NCBI RefSeq assembly: GCF_013009345.1
Contig: NZ_JABELE010000008.1
Coordinates: 134,091 to 198,090, forward strand
Source: Acinetobacter geminorum
GTDB taxonomy: Bacteria > Pseudomonadota > Gammaproteobacteria > Pseudomonadales > Moraxellaceae
Reading direction: 5' to 3'
DNA length: 64,000 nucleotides
Shown: piece after piece, positions 37,458 to 47,986 of the stretch
Position numbering within the stretch: the stretch's first letter is position 1
Layout of the letters: every line of letters starts with the position of its first letter
The notes under the pieces: generated by a model
Database searches by the model: none
Told to the model about the DNA's origin: nothing
The model's input: the letters and a program-made list of their open reading frames with translations, nothing else
Made by a program: the position numbers and the translations under genes

Positions 37458-37620
37458 GACATTCTAAATATTCAATTTAATTTAATGGTTATCAAGCTAT
37501 TGATTCTTTGTAAATTTTCTTACATATCGGCATAAATATTTAATTTGAATACCGACAAAAGAAAACTCTTAAGACGGACAAGCTATATATTCACAGCAAA
37601 ATTGGAAATGATTAACAAAT

Positions 37621-37639
37621 GCAACTGGTAATCATTTTC
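37621..37639. promoter_or_regulatory. Fur box in the basE-basD divergent region
   Basis: GCAACTGGTAATCATTTTC matches 14 of 19 positions of the Fur consensus. A TATGAT -10-like element follows at 37649-37654, which places the basD transcript start near 37661 and shows that an open frame beginning at 37619 cannot be the real basD start. Confidence 0.65.
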
Positions 37640-37693
37640 ATTTGTTTGTATGATGCTGAAACAAGATTAATTTGTCAACCGAGTTATCGTTCA

Positions 37694-40561
37694 ATGTGTG
37701 AATTAACTTCGATGCAAGTGGCCTGCTGGTTTGGTCGCTCTGGCAACGCAACTTTAGGTGGGGTTGCTGCCCACCTCTATGCAGAATTTGACGGTCAATT
37801 TATTGATCTACAAAAATTACATTTAGCACTTCAACGACTTTATAAAGAACACCCTATTTTGAGATTAAGTTTGAGTGCCGATGGCATCGCAAACATCATG
37901 GCTGAGAAGGCTCAACAGATATTAGAAGTCGATGATTTTTCAAAGCTTAGCGATCATCAAATTGAGCAAATGCTCATGCAAAAACGGGAGCAATGGACCC
38001 ATCAAAAACTTGATCTAAGTCAGGGCCAGACTGCAAGATTTTCTATAAGTGTTCTTAAAAATAATATTTTTCGTTTTCATGTAGATACGGATATGATTGC
38101 TATAGATCCGTCCAGCTTCTTGAATTTAATGGAAGATCTTTCTTTGTTTTATGAAGACCCAGAAATATCATTCTCCCGTCCGCCTAATTTTTTTGACTGG
38201 TATCAAAAAATACGGACAGATCCTGACCTAAAAAAATTAAACCAACGAGACCGCTTATGGTGGAAACAACGTCTGCCTCATATTAGCCCTGCTCCGTCTC
38301 TACCTTTCATTCATCAAGAATTCAAAACAGCAAAAAGTGATCGTTTAAGTACGTGGTTATCGCCGGAAGAACGAAAAGCATTACAACAACTTGCTAGAGA
38401 ACAACGCATTACTGTGACCAATCTGATATTAGGTCTATTTGCCTATACGCTTGGTCATACAACCAAAGATCACAGCTTCCGATTAAATATTCCTACTTTT
38501 TGGCGCGAGCCGGTTTTAAAAAATGTCAAAGGCACTATTGGTGATTTTGCTAATTTAGTCATCCTTGATGTCGATATGAAAGGAATAACAACCTTAGCTG
38601 CATTCTGCAAACAAATAGCAAATCAAATGCTTGAGTTATTAGAGCATTCACATTATTCGGGTGTTAACGTTCTACGTGACCTATCCCGTTATCATGGTAG
38701 TGCACAGATTGCTCCCGTGGTATTTACAGCGGCACTTGATTTAGAAAATGATAATTTACTTTCCGAACGTGTCCGCCGTGTTTTTGGCTCAATGAATTGG
38801 GTCATTTCACAAGGGCCACAAGTTGCACTTGATGCACAAGTTGCTCATGTAGATGACGGTATTTTAGTTAATTGGGACATCCGTTTAGATGCTCTACCCA
38901 AAGAATGGATCACGAATTTATTTGAATCTTTCATTCATTTACTTAAAAATCTTGCCGCACATCCTGAGCAACTTAATACACAAATTATAAACTCAGCACA
39001 AAATACCTCGTCAGATCGTACGTCTCAAAAACCATTAAATGCATTACAGCAAGCTTATCTATTAGGTCGAACTCAAGCCCTTCCTTTAGGTGGTGTTGCC
39101 ATGCAAGAGTTTAGGCAGTATCACGGCAAAATGGATATTGTTTTATTAAGACAACGATTGGCAAAAATGGTACGGCGGCATGACAGCTTACGAACCTATA
39201 TTGATAAAAACAGGTTAGTACAATATGTAAGCGATCAAGTGAGTGTCAATTTAAAAGAAATAGACCTAACTACATGGGAACCTGAACGTGCTTCTCACCA
39301 CATCGAGTCCTATAAAAATAGTTATACGCATGAGCTATTTGATTTAAATCAGTCGCCTTGGAATATCACCGTCTTTTTATTAAAAAATAATCTACTAACG
39401 ATTTTTGTCCGCTTTGATGCATTAATTTTAGATGGCCGATCTATAGCTTCACTTATGTTAGAGCTATTCGATGGACAACAACATGATATCCAAACGCAAA
39501 TAGAAGAAAATGAAGTTGAAAATAGCGTATCTGTTCATCAGGAAGATATGGCTTACTGGGAAAGAAAATTTTCTAAATTATCTAACATTCCTGCGCTTCC
39601 GTGGAAAACACCCTTACAGCATTTACCGACTTCGCGTTACCAACGTAACAGTCTGGTTATAGAAAAAGCTCAATTTAAACAGTTGTCTAAAATTGGAGCG
39701 AAACATTCACTGTTTAAAAACTCAATCATCATGGCGATTATTTTGGAAGTGCTATCTCATTGGAGCACGGACAAATCTCTATGTGTTGCTGTTCCTACAC
39801 TTCCCCTCTATGCCGGACCATTTTCTAATAGCTCTACGTTTATTGCTGTTGAGTGGAAAACTTCAGATCAATTTGCTGAACAAGCAAACCGTTTGCAAAC
39901 TGAAGTTTTAGAGGGTTTACAGCATCTTTCATTTTCAGGCGTTGATCTCGCTCGACTATTATTTGAAAAAGTTGGCACTGCTCCAGTATTACCAATTGTA
40001 ATTACAAATGGTTTGTCATGGCCTGTATTATCTGAATCTCATCCTATTCAGCAACAAGATGGCCTTACTCAAACACCTCAAGTTGCAATTGATATTCGCT
40101 TTAGCACAAGAAATGACGGCGCTTTGATTTTCGATATTGATTATGCCCAAGAAGCATTTTCATCTCACATGATTGAAGATTTCTTGGATGCACTGCAATT
40201 GGCAATCAAGCAAATTATTGGTTCAGAAACATTCAGTTTTGATCTCAGCAATTTTTTCAGTGAGCTTCAAAATAAACGACCATATTTTAAAAATAATGAG
40301 TCCGATCATTCATCTATACCACTTGAAAATAATGCTAAACAGCAAAATCAACTACTCGACATTTACTTAGAAGTGATAGGCCACACGCCAAATAAGGAAG
40401 TGGACAACTCAACTCATTTTACTCATCTCGGGCTACGTCCACATCATTTAAAGGTCGTTTCAAAACGTATTAATGAAACATACGCGATTCAGCTCTCACC
40501 TGTTCAACTTATTCAATGTCGCAATATTGCTGATGTAGAGAAACTACTAACAGCACATTAA
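37694..40561 (+). CDS. basD: Acinetobactin NRPS subunit with tandem cyclization domains
   Basis: Non-ribosomal peptide synthetase component of 955 residues from ATG 37694 (the frame is open from 37619, but that overlaps the Fur box and -10). Two heterocyclization domains are visible, each with DxxxxDxxS in place of HHxxxDG: DMIAIDPSS (37.6-39.0 kb half) and DALILDGRS (39.0-40.2 kb half). They condense DHB with threonine and close the oxazoline. A C-terminal carrier-like domain has HLGLRPHHL, with Pro where the phosphopantetheine Ser should be, so it looks inactive as a carrier. There is no adenylation domain. Confidence 0.9.
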   Translation: MCELTSMQVACWFGRSGNATLGGVAAHLYAEFDGQFIDLQKLHLALQRLYKEHPILRLSLSADGIANIMAEKAQQILEVDDFSKLSDHQIEQMLMQKREQWTHQKLDLSQGQTARFSISVLKNNIFRFHVDTDMIAIDPSSFLNLMEDLSLFYEDPEISFSRPPNFFDWYQKIRTDPDLKKLNQRDRLWWKQRLPHISPAPSLPFIHQEFKTAKSDRLSTWLSPEERKALQQLAREQRITVTNLILGLFAYTLGHTTKDHSFRLNIPTFWREPVLKNVKGTIGDFANLVILDVDMKGITTLAAFCKQIANQMLELLEHSHYSGVNVLRDLSRYHGSAQIAPVVFTAALDLENDNLLSERVRRVFGSMNWVISQGPQVALDAQVAHVDDGILVNWDIRLDALPKEWITNLFESFIHLLKNLAAHPEQLNTQIINSAQNTSSDRTSQKPLNALQQAYLLGRTQALPLGGVAMQEFRQYHGKMDIVLLRQRLAKMVRRHDSLRTYIDKNRLVQYVSDQVSVNLKEIDLTTWEPERASHHIESYKNSYTHELFDLNQSPWNITVFLLKNNLLTIFVRFDALILDGRSIASLMLELFDGQQHDIQTQIEENEVENSVSVHQEDMAYWERKFSKLSNIPALPWKTPLQHLPTSRYQRNSLVIEKAQFKQLSKIGAKHSLFKNSIIMAIILEVLSHWSTDKSLCVAVPTLPLYAGPFSNSSTFIAVEWKTSDQFAEQANRLQTEVLEGLQHLSFSGVDLARLLFEKVGTAPVLPIVITNGLSWPVLSESHPIQQQDGLTQTPQVAIDIRFSTRNDGALIFDIDYAQEAFSSHMIEDFLDALQLAIKQIIGSETFSFDLSNFFSELQNKRPYFKNNESDHSSIPLENNAKQQNQLLDIYLEVIGHTPNKEVDNSTHFTHLGLRPHHLKVVSKRINETYAIQLSPVQLIQCRNIADVEKLLTAH

Positions 40562-40608
40562 TTCGTATTTTGAACTTTCATTATTTTGGAAACAGATAAA
40601 GTATAAAC

Positions 40609-41919
40609 ATGAAAAAAATAGATATTACCGGAATTGGTATTGGGCCATTCAACTTAGGTTTAGCTGCTCTTTTGTCTCATCATCCCGAAATCAAAAGCGT
40701 ATTTTTAGAACGCAAACCAGAATTTCGATGGCATGAAGGGTTGCTATTGCAAGGTACGACATTGCAAGTTCCTTTCTTTGCCGACTTGGTTACTATGGCC
40801 AATCCTTGCCATCCCTTAGGCTATATTAATTATTTACATCAACATGATCGCTTGCATCAGTTTTATTATTACGACAGTTTTTTAATTCCACGCCGTGAAT
40901 ATGACCATTATTGCCGTTGGGCTTCAAAACAATTACCCGATTGTCGATTTGGAGAAAACGTAAGCCATGTGGAATATGACGCCAAGCTGGATAAATTTAT
41001 TATAGAAAGTGAATCAGCCTCGGGCGAAAAACAAAAATATATAAGCCAAAATCTGGCGATTGGTATTGGGACTAAACCTCGAATTCCTACATGGCTAGAA
41101 ACATGCAAACATCCTTTGGTAAAACATTCTGCGGAGTTTGCAAAAATTCAGGAACAACTCAAGCAATGTAAACAGGTCACGGTTATTGGTTCGGGCCAGA
41201 GTGCAGCAGAATGCGTACTTGCTTTATTTAATTCACTTACCCCAGAACAAGTAAAAGCAGGTGCATCTATTCGTTGGATCACACGTTCTGCCGGCTTTCA
41301 CCCAATGGAATATTCTAAACTTGGGCAAGAATGTTTTACCCCTGCCTATATGCAATATTTCCAAAGCCTGCCTAGAGATAAACGTCGTGACATTGCTGCT
41401 AGTCAGGGCCTGATCTATAAAGGGATTAGCTTCTCAACCATTGGTGATATATATGATGTGCTTTATGAGCGTTCAGTGGCTGGTGAAAAATCCGGTTTAA
41501 GCCTATACACAAGCTGTGAGGTTGAATCGGTTGAAGAACTTGAATCGGGTTCTCTGCGTTTAACCTGTTTGCATACCCAACTCGATCAACGTTGCGAATT
41601 AGAAACTGATGCCCTTGTTGCAGCTACAGGCTATGTTCATGATTGGCCTGAATGGTTCCAAAATATGAAAGGTTCTATTTTAGCTGTTGATGATAAAAAT
41701 GATTGTATTGTTCAAGAAGACTTTACCGCTTTACGTTGTGATCAGGGACAAGGTCGAATTTTCATTCAGAATGCCGAGATTTTTCAGCAAGGCGTAGGTT
41801 CTCCAGACTTGGGGATCGGAGCAACCCGAAACTCAGTCATTATTAATCAATTACTGGGGCGTAATGCATATCGAATTCCTAAACAGTCTTCTTTCCAGCA
41901 TTATGGTTTACCAAAATAA
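40609..41919 (+). CDS. basC: FAD-dependent N-hydroxylase (histamine N-monooxygenase)
   Basis: Hydroxylates the primary amine of histamine to give N-hydroxyhistamine for acinetobactin. The 436-residue protein belongs to the ornithine/lysine N-monooxygenase family: FAD site GIGIGPFNLGLAALL, NADPH site VIGSGQSAAECV and the late ATGY motif. It lies 47 bases after basD on the same strand and ends at a shared terminator facing bauA. Confidence 0.93.
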   Translation: MKKIDITGIGIGPFNLGLAALLSHHPEIKSVFLERKPEFRWHEGLLLQGTTLQVPFFADLVTMANPCHPLGYINYLHQHDRLHQFYYYDSFLIPRREYDHYCRWASKQLPDCRFGENVSHVEYDAKLDKFIIESESASGEKQKYISQNLAIGIGTKPRIPTWLETCKHPLVKHSAEFAKIQEQLKQCKQVTVIGSGQSAAECVLALFNSLTPEQVKAGASIRWITRSAGFHPMEYSKLGQECFTPAYMQYFQSLPRDKRRDIAASQGLIYKGISFSTIGDIYDVLYERSVAGEKSGLSLYTSCEVESVEELESGSLRLTCLHTQLDQRCELETDALVAATGYVHDWPEWFQNMKGSILAVDDKNDCIVQEDFTALRCDQGQGRIFIQNAEIFQQGVGSPDLGIGATRNSVIINQLLGRNAYRIPKQSSFQHYGLPK

Positions 41920-41932
41920 AATATGAATATCA

Positions 41933-41962
41933 TAAAAAAACCCGCGATGGCGGGTTTTTTTA
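41933..41962. terminator. Bidirectional terminator between basC and bauA
   Basis: AAAAAAACCCGC / GCGGGTTTTTTT with a 4-base loop, between converging genes. Confidence 0.9.
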
Positions 41963-41984
41963 TTCGGTTGAAGATTACAACAAA

Positions 41985-44243
41985 TTAAAAGTCATATGAT
42001 ACAGATAGCATATACGTTCTTGGTGCGCCTAAAGCTAAATTCGATAGTTTAGGCATTCCCCAATAGGCTTTATTCATCAAGTTATTGATGTCTGCTCTAA
42101 AAGTAATAGGATGATTTGAGATTGAAGTTTTATATCGTGCACCGACATCTATCAGCGTACGACCAGGAATATGCAATGTATTTTCTTGATCGATATACTG
42201 TTTCGAAACTGCGGTTGCATTGCTAGATAAAGTTAAAACGCCTTGTGCAACTTCATTATCCCATTCAACACCTAATTTCCCTTGTGTTTTAGGGACACCT
42301 ACGGCCATATTTCCTTCATTGCTTTGGATGGCTGTTTTAGTCACTTCAGGTTCAATATAAGATGCACCGCCCATCAAACGTACATTTTCAATTGGTGAGC
42401 CAAAGAAACTCCATTCAATCCCTCGATTACGTTGCTCTCCCCCAGACGTATATATATTAGTTACTAAATCAGTGTAAGCACTTGGTTTTTTGATTTCAAA
42501 CAATGACAAGGTATGCGCAAATGTACCTTGATCAAACTTCACCCCAAATTCTGTTTGCTTTGTTTTGTAAGGTGCAAATATTGTTGGATAGTTTGCCGCA
42601 GTAAGGGGGGCTGCATCACCTTTGGTTAAGCCCTCGATATAGTTTGCATAAATCGAAACTTTATCTGTCGCTTTAAATAGAATTGCGGCGCCTGGTGTCG
42701 TTGCATTCTTTTTATATTTAGTCAAAGTCGATGTCGGCACAAATAAATTACTACTTTCTACCTCTTGATAACGTACACCTAAAGTTAACTGTAAGCGATC
42801 TTCAATAAAAGATAGGGTATCTGCCAAACCGTAACTATTTAATTGCAATTCAGAATTAGATATTAGGGGTGCATTAAAAGGGACAGCTTTCCCCCAAATT
42901 GGATCATAAAGATTAGTCGTCCATTCAGCTCCTGCCACATTTCTTACCCCATAATCATCTTGATTATGTTTGTAATATGTCGCATTGACTACCCATTGAT
43001 GTCCTACTGCTCCTGTATTAAATTTTCCTTTCAGCCCTACATCTGCCGACTTTTTATCAACATTAAATGCCAGTTGACCAATACTTGTTTGGAAGGTTCC
43101 AGTGTTATCTAAAACAGTTGCTGACATCGCACCATTATATTTATATTCTGTTTTACTTTGTCCATAGGTTGCGTACCCCATCACGTTATTGGTCAGATCA
43201 TATTCACCGCGTATCATGGCGCCCTTATCTTGAATGTCCACAAAAGACCAATCTGGATTGAGTAAGGTATCTGCTTTCGGCGGTTTCGGAATCGCGATAT
43301 CTTTTCCGAGGTTGATGCCTCGTGTTACGCCATCCACTCGATCTTTGGATGTGTAAAGATCTGTCGAAACACGTGCACGATCACCATGCCAATCCATTCC
43401 TAATGAAAATAACTCAGTTTTCAAATCCTGTTTTTCTACTGGTCCAGAGCCATCCCGATATACCGCATTTGCTCGCACACCGAATTCCTTGTCCGCACCA
43501 AATCGTCGTCCAACATCTAAATGCCCACCAAACTGAGAGTCAGACATATATGTCGTAGTCAAACGTGTTAATGGTTCATCCGTTGCACGTTTGGTAGTGA
43601 GATCAACTGTCCCACCAATGGAACCTGTTGGTGGCATTCCATTGAGTAATGCAGAAGGACCTTTAAGTACATTTATTTTTTCAAACATTTCAGGTGAAGT
43701 TCGATAATAAGGGGTTATACCAAACAATCCATTCATAGACATATCACTCGGGCTCGACTCAAAGCCACGAATATAATAGTTTTCACTCCAGCCACCACTT
43801 GCCGCATTGGTGAACACGGATGGATCTGTTTTCGCAATCACACTTGTTATATCTTTTGCCTGTTTATCGGCGATATATGTATCTGTATACGCAATGGTAT
43901 TAAACGGGGTTTCCATAACGGTTTTATTACCTAAAAAGCCAACTGAGCTTTTCGACGAAACCTGCCCTCCCGCATAAGTATCGTCTTGTTCAGCTTTTAC
44001 GGTAATTGCTGGTAAAGCTGCTACATTTGTTTGAGCAGTTTGTTGTTGTTCTAGAGTTTTTGTTGAATTATCAATAACAGCAGCATAGGTATTTGATGCA
44101 CATAGTACAAATACAGTGCCTAATGTATAGCCTAATCGAAGGGCCATTTGTGCAGATGCAATACCATTTAATACAAAAGAACGGTGATTAATTCTTTGAT
44201 CATTCCCACTTTTAAAATTACGGTTATCGCTAACGTTGTTCAT
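41985..44243 (-). CDS. bauA: TonB-dependent outer-membrane receptor for ferric acinetobactin
   Basis: Outer-membrane siderophore receptor. From ATG 44243 it is 752 residues: a long signal peptide ending SNTYAA, a TonB-box region (ALPAITVKAEQDD), a plug domain (about 90-220, with YYIRGFESSPSDMSMNG and KGPSALLNGMP), then a 22-strand barrel ending in Phe (YMLSVSYDF). The frame also offers ATG 44270, but only 44243 has a good ribosome site (AAAGG, 8 bases). Last gene of the bauDCEBA transport unit. Confidence 0.95.
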   Translation of the reverse strand: MNNVSDNRNFKSGNDQRINHRSFVLNGIASAQMALRLGYTLGTVFVLCASNTYAAVIDNSTKTLEQQQTAQTNVAALPAITVKAEQDDTYAGGQVSSKSSVGFLGNKTVMETPFNTIAYTDTYIADKQAKDITSVIAKTDPSVFTNAASGGWSENYYIRGFESSPSDMSMNGLFGITPYYRTSPEMFEKINVLKGPSALLNGMPPTGSIGGTVDLTTKRATDEPLTRLTTTYMSDSQFGGHLDVGRRFGADKEFGVRANAVYRDGSGPVEKQDLKTELFSLGMDWHGDRARVSTDLYTSKDRVDGVTRGINLGKDIAIPKPPKADTLLNPDWSFVDIQDKGAMIRGEYDLTNNVMGYATYGQSKTEYKYNGAMSATVLDNTGTFQTSIGQLAFNVDKKSADVGLKGKFNTGAVGHQWVVNATYYKHNQDDYGVRNVAGAEWTTNLYDPIWGKAVPFNAPLISNSELQLNSYGLADTLSFIEDRLQLTLGVRYQEVESSNLFVPTSTLTKYKKNATTPGAAILFKATDKVSIYANYIEGLTKGDAAPLTAANYPTIFAPYKTKQTEFGVKFDQGTFAHTLSLFEIKKPSAYTDLVTNIYTSGGEQRNRGIEWSFFGSPIENVRLMGGASYIEPEVTKTAIQSNEGNMAVGVPKTQGKLGVEWDNEVAQGVLTLSSNATAVSKQYIDQENTLHIPGRTLIDVGARYKTSISNHPITFRADINNLMNKAYWGMPKLSNLALGAPRTYMLSVSYDF

Positions 44244-44355
44244 TGAAAGACCTTTAATGTTGTGATTCATTTTTTATTAACTATCTGCTTAAAATTCATA
44301 GCAAAATAGTGAAAATTTATGCTGTAAAATTTGATTAAGTGATGTGCCCAAAAAT

Positions 44356-45324
44356 TTATTGATAGCCTTTTTTCACATCTTCCATCACTATTTTGAGTGA
44401 AGTTGGGCTTGCAGCCGTGGTGTACCATGCATCGGCATCGACAAAAATGACACGACCGTTTTTCCACGCTTTGGTTTGACGTAATAATGGATTTTCAACA
44501 CTGGCAGCATTAATTTTTGAGCGATGTTCCATCACAGCAGTTCGGTCCACGATATAGAGAATATCGGGGTCCGCTTTCTTGATGAATTCACTCGAAATTG
44601 GTTGCCCGTGTAGACTTGTATCCACCACACCACTTGCAGGCTTTACCCCAAAAGCATTAAAAATAAAGCCATAGCGTGACTGAATACCAAAATTACTAAA
44701 TGCCCCATTATTATGAAGAACAACTAACGCTCTTTCTGGGCGATTGGCTGTCACCGCTTGTATTTGCTTCACCTGTTCATCGAGTTCAGAAACTTTCTGG
44801 CGGGCTAAATCTTCTTTATTAAATATTTTTCCTAAGGTCATCATATGGTCTTCAACCAGACCAATATGATTACTCTCGCTATTGTTGAAGTTAATATCGT
44901 AGTGAATGGTCGGGGCAATTTTTGACAGTTCCTGATACTGATTAACGTGTAATGGCGTCATCAAGATCAAGTCTGGTTTTAATGCATATATCCTTTCCAT
45001 ATTGGGCTGTACAATTGCACCCAAATCCTGAATTTGTGCATCTTTTTTATATTTTTCCAAAAAGTGTGGAACATAATCTTTTGGCATTCCCATAATCGGG
45101 ACATTCAGTTGATCTAGAAAGTCAGCTTCATTCATATCAAGAACGGCAACGCGTTGCGGTAGATGATCTATCACCGTAGTTCCAAGCTCATGTTTTACCG
45201 TAATCGGTTCTGCTAGCTTCTGAGAAGCTTGAGTGGTATCTGCAACTTTTTGATCACATGCTTGTAGAGTGACAGCTGCCGCTATGATGAGGGCTACTCC
45301 CCCATACTTTTTCTTCCAGTTCAT
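44356..45324 (-). CDS. bauB: Ferric acinetobactin-binding lipoprotein
   Basis: Periplasmic siderophore-binding protein, here with a lipoprotein signal (lipobox LQAC, Cys23), 322 residues. The mature part is the FecB/FepB-type fold: RVAVLDMNEADFLDQL, then ALKPDLILMTP and KKADPDILYIVDR. It hands ferric acinetobactin from BauA to the BauCD permease. It follows bauE by 6 bases. Confidence 0.93.
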   Translation of the reverse strand: MNWKKKYGGVALIIAAAVTLQACDQKVADTTQASQKLAEPITVKHELGTTVIDHLPQRVAVLDMNEADFLDQLNVPIMGMPKDYVPHFLEKYKKDAQIQDLGAIVQPNMERIYALKPDLILMTPLHVNQYQELSKIAPTIHYDINFNNSESNHIGLVEDHMMTLGKIFNKEDLARQKVSELDEQVKQIQAVTANRPERALVVLHNNGAFSNFGIQSRYGFIFNAFGVKPASGVVDTSLHGQPISSEFIKKADPDILYIVDRTAVMEHRSKINAASVENPLLRQTKAWKNGRVIFVDADAWYTTAASPTSLKIVMEDVKKGYQ

Positions 45325-45330
45325 ATGTAT

Positions 45331-46101
45331 TCAAGCTCCAGATGAGTTGAAGTAATTACACATACAGCCACGCTCACTGTATGTAATTTCAAAATCAAGC
45401 TCGTACAGATCATTTAATTGCGCCTCTGTAATCACTTGTTCGGTTAACCCACTGAAATGAAGTTTTCCGTTCTTTAGCGCGACAATATGGTCCGAGTAAT
45501 TCGTGGCAAAATTGATGTCATGAATGACTAAAATCACAGTGCGCCCTTGTTCATCACATAAGCGCCTGAGTGCGCGCATAATTTGAACGGCATGTTTCAT
45601 ATCAAGGTTATTTAAGGGTTCATCTAATAAAAGTACGTCTGTTTCCTGGGCGATCGTCATCGCCAAAAAGGCCATCTGCCTTTGACCACCACTAATTTCA
45701 TCTATGTAAGATTTGCGCAGCGGCTCTAAAGAAAGAAACTCAATAGCCTCATCAACCACCTGACGATCTTGCTCGGTTAAAACACCACGGCTATAGGGAA
45801 AGCGTCCAAATGACACCAGCTCTTCGACGGTTAAGCGCAAATTAAAGCCAGGTGCTTGACGTAAAGTCGCGACATGCTTGGCGTAAACAGCGGTTTTAAT
45901 TTCCGCAATATTTTGATGATTAAGAAAAATCTCGCCTTTATCCGGTTCAATTAAACGAGCCATCATCATGAGCAAAGTCGATTTTCCGGCTCCATTTGGA
46001 CCAATGAGTGACGTCACCTGACCTGTAGGAAATTCAACATTTACGTCAGTCAGTATTGGCTTATTTCCATATGACTTATTGATATTCTTGACATGAATCA
46101 T
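45331..46101 (-). CDS. bauE: Ferric acinetobactin ABC transporter ATPase
   Basis: ATPase that drives siderophore import. The 256-residue protein has Walker A GPNGAGKST, signature SGGQRQMAFLAM and Walker B VLLLDEPLNNLD. The frame runs to 46149, but ATG 46101 has GAGGTG upstream and overlaps the bauC stop by 4 bases (ATGA), so it is coupled to bauC. Confidence 0.95.
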   Translation of the reverse strand: MIHVKNINKSYGNKPILTDVNVEFPTGQVTSLIGPNGAGKSTLLMMMARLIEPDKGEIFLNHQNIAEIKTAVYAKHVATLRQAPGFNLRLTVEELVSFGRFPYSRGVLTEQDRQVVDEAIEFLSLEPLRKSYIDEISGGQRQMAFLAMTIAQETDVLLLDEPLNNLDMKHAVQIMRALRRLCDEQGRTVILVIHDINFATNYSDHIVALKNGKLHFSGLTEQVITEAQLNDLYELDFEITYSERGCMCNYFNSSGA

Positions 46102-47045
46102 GCGACACCTCGGGTACGAACCGTCAGCGCAAGGAAATAAATGCCACATACGAGATTGACTAAAATGCTGACGGTCGTTTTGTAATTAAAAACGTGCTCA
46201 ACTAAAATTTGAGCAGCAATAAATATGGCAATCGTGATGGCACAACCCATGGGCAGCGTTAATTTATGCTTATAACTTCTTGCTAGTGCATAAGTAATGT
46301 TGGCAATAAATACGCCCATAAATACTGTCGGGCCAATCAGGCTGGTAGATACCGCAACCAAAATAGCGATTAGAGCTAAATAGAAACTGACATAGCGGTG
46401 ATGATGAATGCCTAATGAAATTGCTTGCTCACGCCCTAAAACCAGAACGTCCAGAACAAGGAGTGCTTTTCTACCGAGGAATAGCACAATGACTACGGCT
46501 AAGCTGGCATACAATAAAGTTTCTGGTTGAGAGCGATTAAAAGAAGCATAGCTAAGGCCTTGGAAAACAGAAAATTCACCAGGATTAATTTTGAGTTGAA
46601 TAAATTGAGTAACCGTCCCGACGACCATGGTAAGGACTAACCCTAAAAGCAACAGGAGAAAGACATCATTTCTACCATATGGCAATAACCACTTATGGAT
46701 TACCCACGAATAAAGCAGCATTAAAACGATTGAGATAAAGAAATTACCATTTACCCCTAACTGGCTTAATCCATGTGTCCCCCAAAAAAACAACAACAAA
46801 ACTTGCCATAAGAGATAAATCGCTTCATAGCCCATAATTGAGGGAGTCAAAATACGATTACCGACCAGTGTTTGAAAAACAATCGAGGAAAAAGCAACGC
46901 AAATACCGGCTATCACAATCGTGGCAAGACGCAGAAGTCGATTAGGAATGACGTAATCAAAATCTAACCCTGAGTTTAAAAATAAAAAACTTATTGCTAG
47001 GCAGATCACAATCAGATAAATCATCCATAGCTTTGGAATACGCAT
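46098..47045 (-). CDS. bauC: Ferric acinetobactin ABC permease subunit BauC
   Basis: Inner-membrane FecCD-type permease, 315 residues, about 9-10 helices. Typical segments: a conserved glycine-rich VFQTLVGNRILTPSIMG and LGREQAISLGI, then GPTVFMGVFIANI. It pairs with BauD. Its ATG overlaps the bauD stop by one base (TAATG) and its own stop overlaps bauE. Confidence 0.94.
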   Translation of the reverse strand: MRIPKLWMIYLIVICLAISFLFLNSGLDFDYVIPNRLLRLATIVIAGICVAFSSIVFQTLVGNRILTPSIMGYEAIYLLWQVLLLFFWGTHGLSQLGVNGNFFISIVLMLLYSWVIHKWLLPYGRNDVFLLLLLGLVLTMVVGTVTQFIQLKINPGEFSVFQGLSYASFNRSQPETLLYASLAVVIVLFLGRKALLVLDVLVLGREQAISLGIHHHRYVSFYLALIAILVAVSTSLIGPTVFMGVFIANITYALARSYKHKLTLPMGCAITIAIFIAAQILVEHVFNYKTTVSILVNLVCGIYFLALTVRTRGVA

Positions 47046-47986
47046 TATCTGAACTCCCTCAAAATGAGGATGAGGAAAATAATTCCCCCCACACCACCTG
47101 CGGTAAGTCCAATTGGCACTTCAAATGGATAAATGATTGAGCGACCAAGAATGTCGCAAATCAGTAATAGAGACGCCCCACCTAAAGCCACAATGGGCAA
47201 GGTTTTAGCTAAGTTTTCTCCGTATTTCAGTGCGACCAAATTGGGAACTACGAGCCCGACAAAAGGAATAGCACCAACCGTAATTACTGTGGTCGAAACT
47301 GTAATGGCAACCAGTATTAAACCAATCGCGGCTATAGCTGCATAACTAAGTCCTAAGCTAGAAGCCATCTCTTCACCCATACCAATCACGGTAAAGCGGT
47401 GTGCAAAAAGATAAGTCAGGACAACAATCGGAAAAATAATGTAAATAACTTCATAGTGGCCTTGGACAATTTTTGAAAAATCTCCTAAAAGCCACCCTTG
47501 CATACTTTGTAAAATATTAAAGCGATAGGCATAAAACTCAGCTAAGGCGCTCAGTACACTGCCGTACATCAAACCAATAACCGGTACTAAAACAGTATTT
47601 CTAAAACGGATCCGGCGAATAATTGCGATATAAATTAAGCTGGCAATAAAACAAAAAATGATCGCAAATATCATCTTGCTCAGCGTGCTGGTTACCGGAA
47701 CTAAAGTTAATGACACTAAAATTCCCAGTTTGGCAGCATCTAAACCACCCGATGTTTCCGGTTCAACAAACTTGTTACGCACAATATGCTGCAAGATGAC
47801 GCCACATACCGCCAACCCAATACCGGTAAGCACAATAGTAATTAAACGAGGAATACGGCTGGCTGTAAGAGTGAGCCAACTCTCATGAGAAAAAGGAAAT
47901 AAGGTAGACCACTGTATTGGCTCAGCCCCGAGCAATAACGAACAAATACATAAAAGGATAAAAATAAAAAATAAGCCGAATTGCAT
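47045..47986 (-). CDS. bauD: Ferric acinetobactin ABC permease subunit BauD
   Basis: FecCD-type permease, 313 residues, with RIPRLITIVLTGIGLAVCG, ETSGGLDAAKLGI and VGAIPFVGLVVPNLV. The ATG at 47986 has no ribosome site of its own. It overlaps by one base (TGATG) the stop of a 43-codon open frame that does have one, so bauD is probably translated by coupling. First permease gene of the bauDCEBA unit; Fur boxes lie about 340 bases upstream. Confidence 0.94.
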   Translation of the reverse strand: MQFGLFFIFILLCICSLLLGAEPIQWSTLFPFSHESWLTLTASRIPRLITIVLTGIGLAVCGVILQHIVRNKFVEPETSGGLDAAKLGILVSLTLVPVTSTLSKMIFAIIFCFIASLIYIAIIRRIRFRNTVLVPVIGLMYGSVLSALAEFYAYRFNILQSMQGWLLGDFSKIVQGHYEVIYIIFPIVVLTYLFAHRFTVIGMGEEMASSLGLSYAAIAAIGLILVAITVSTTVITVGAIPFVGLVVPNLVALKYGENLAKTLPIVALGGASLLLICDILGRSIIYPFEVPIGLTAGGVGGIIFLILILREFR

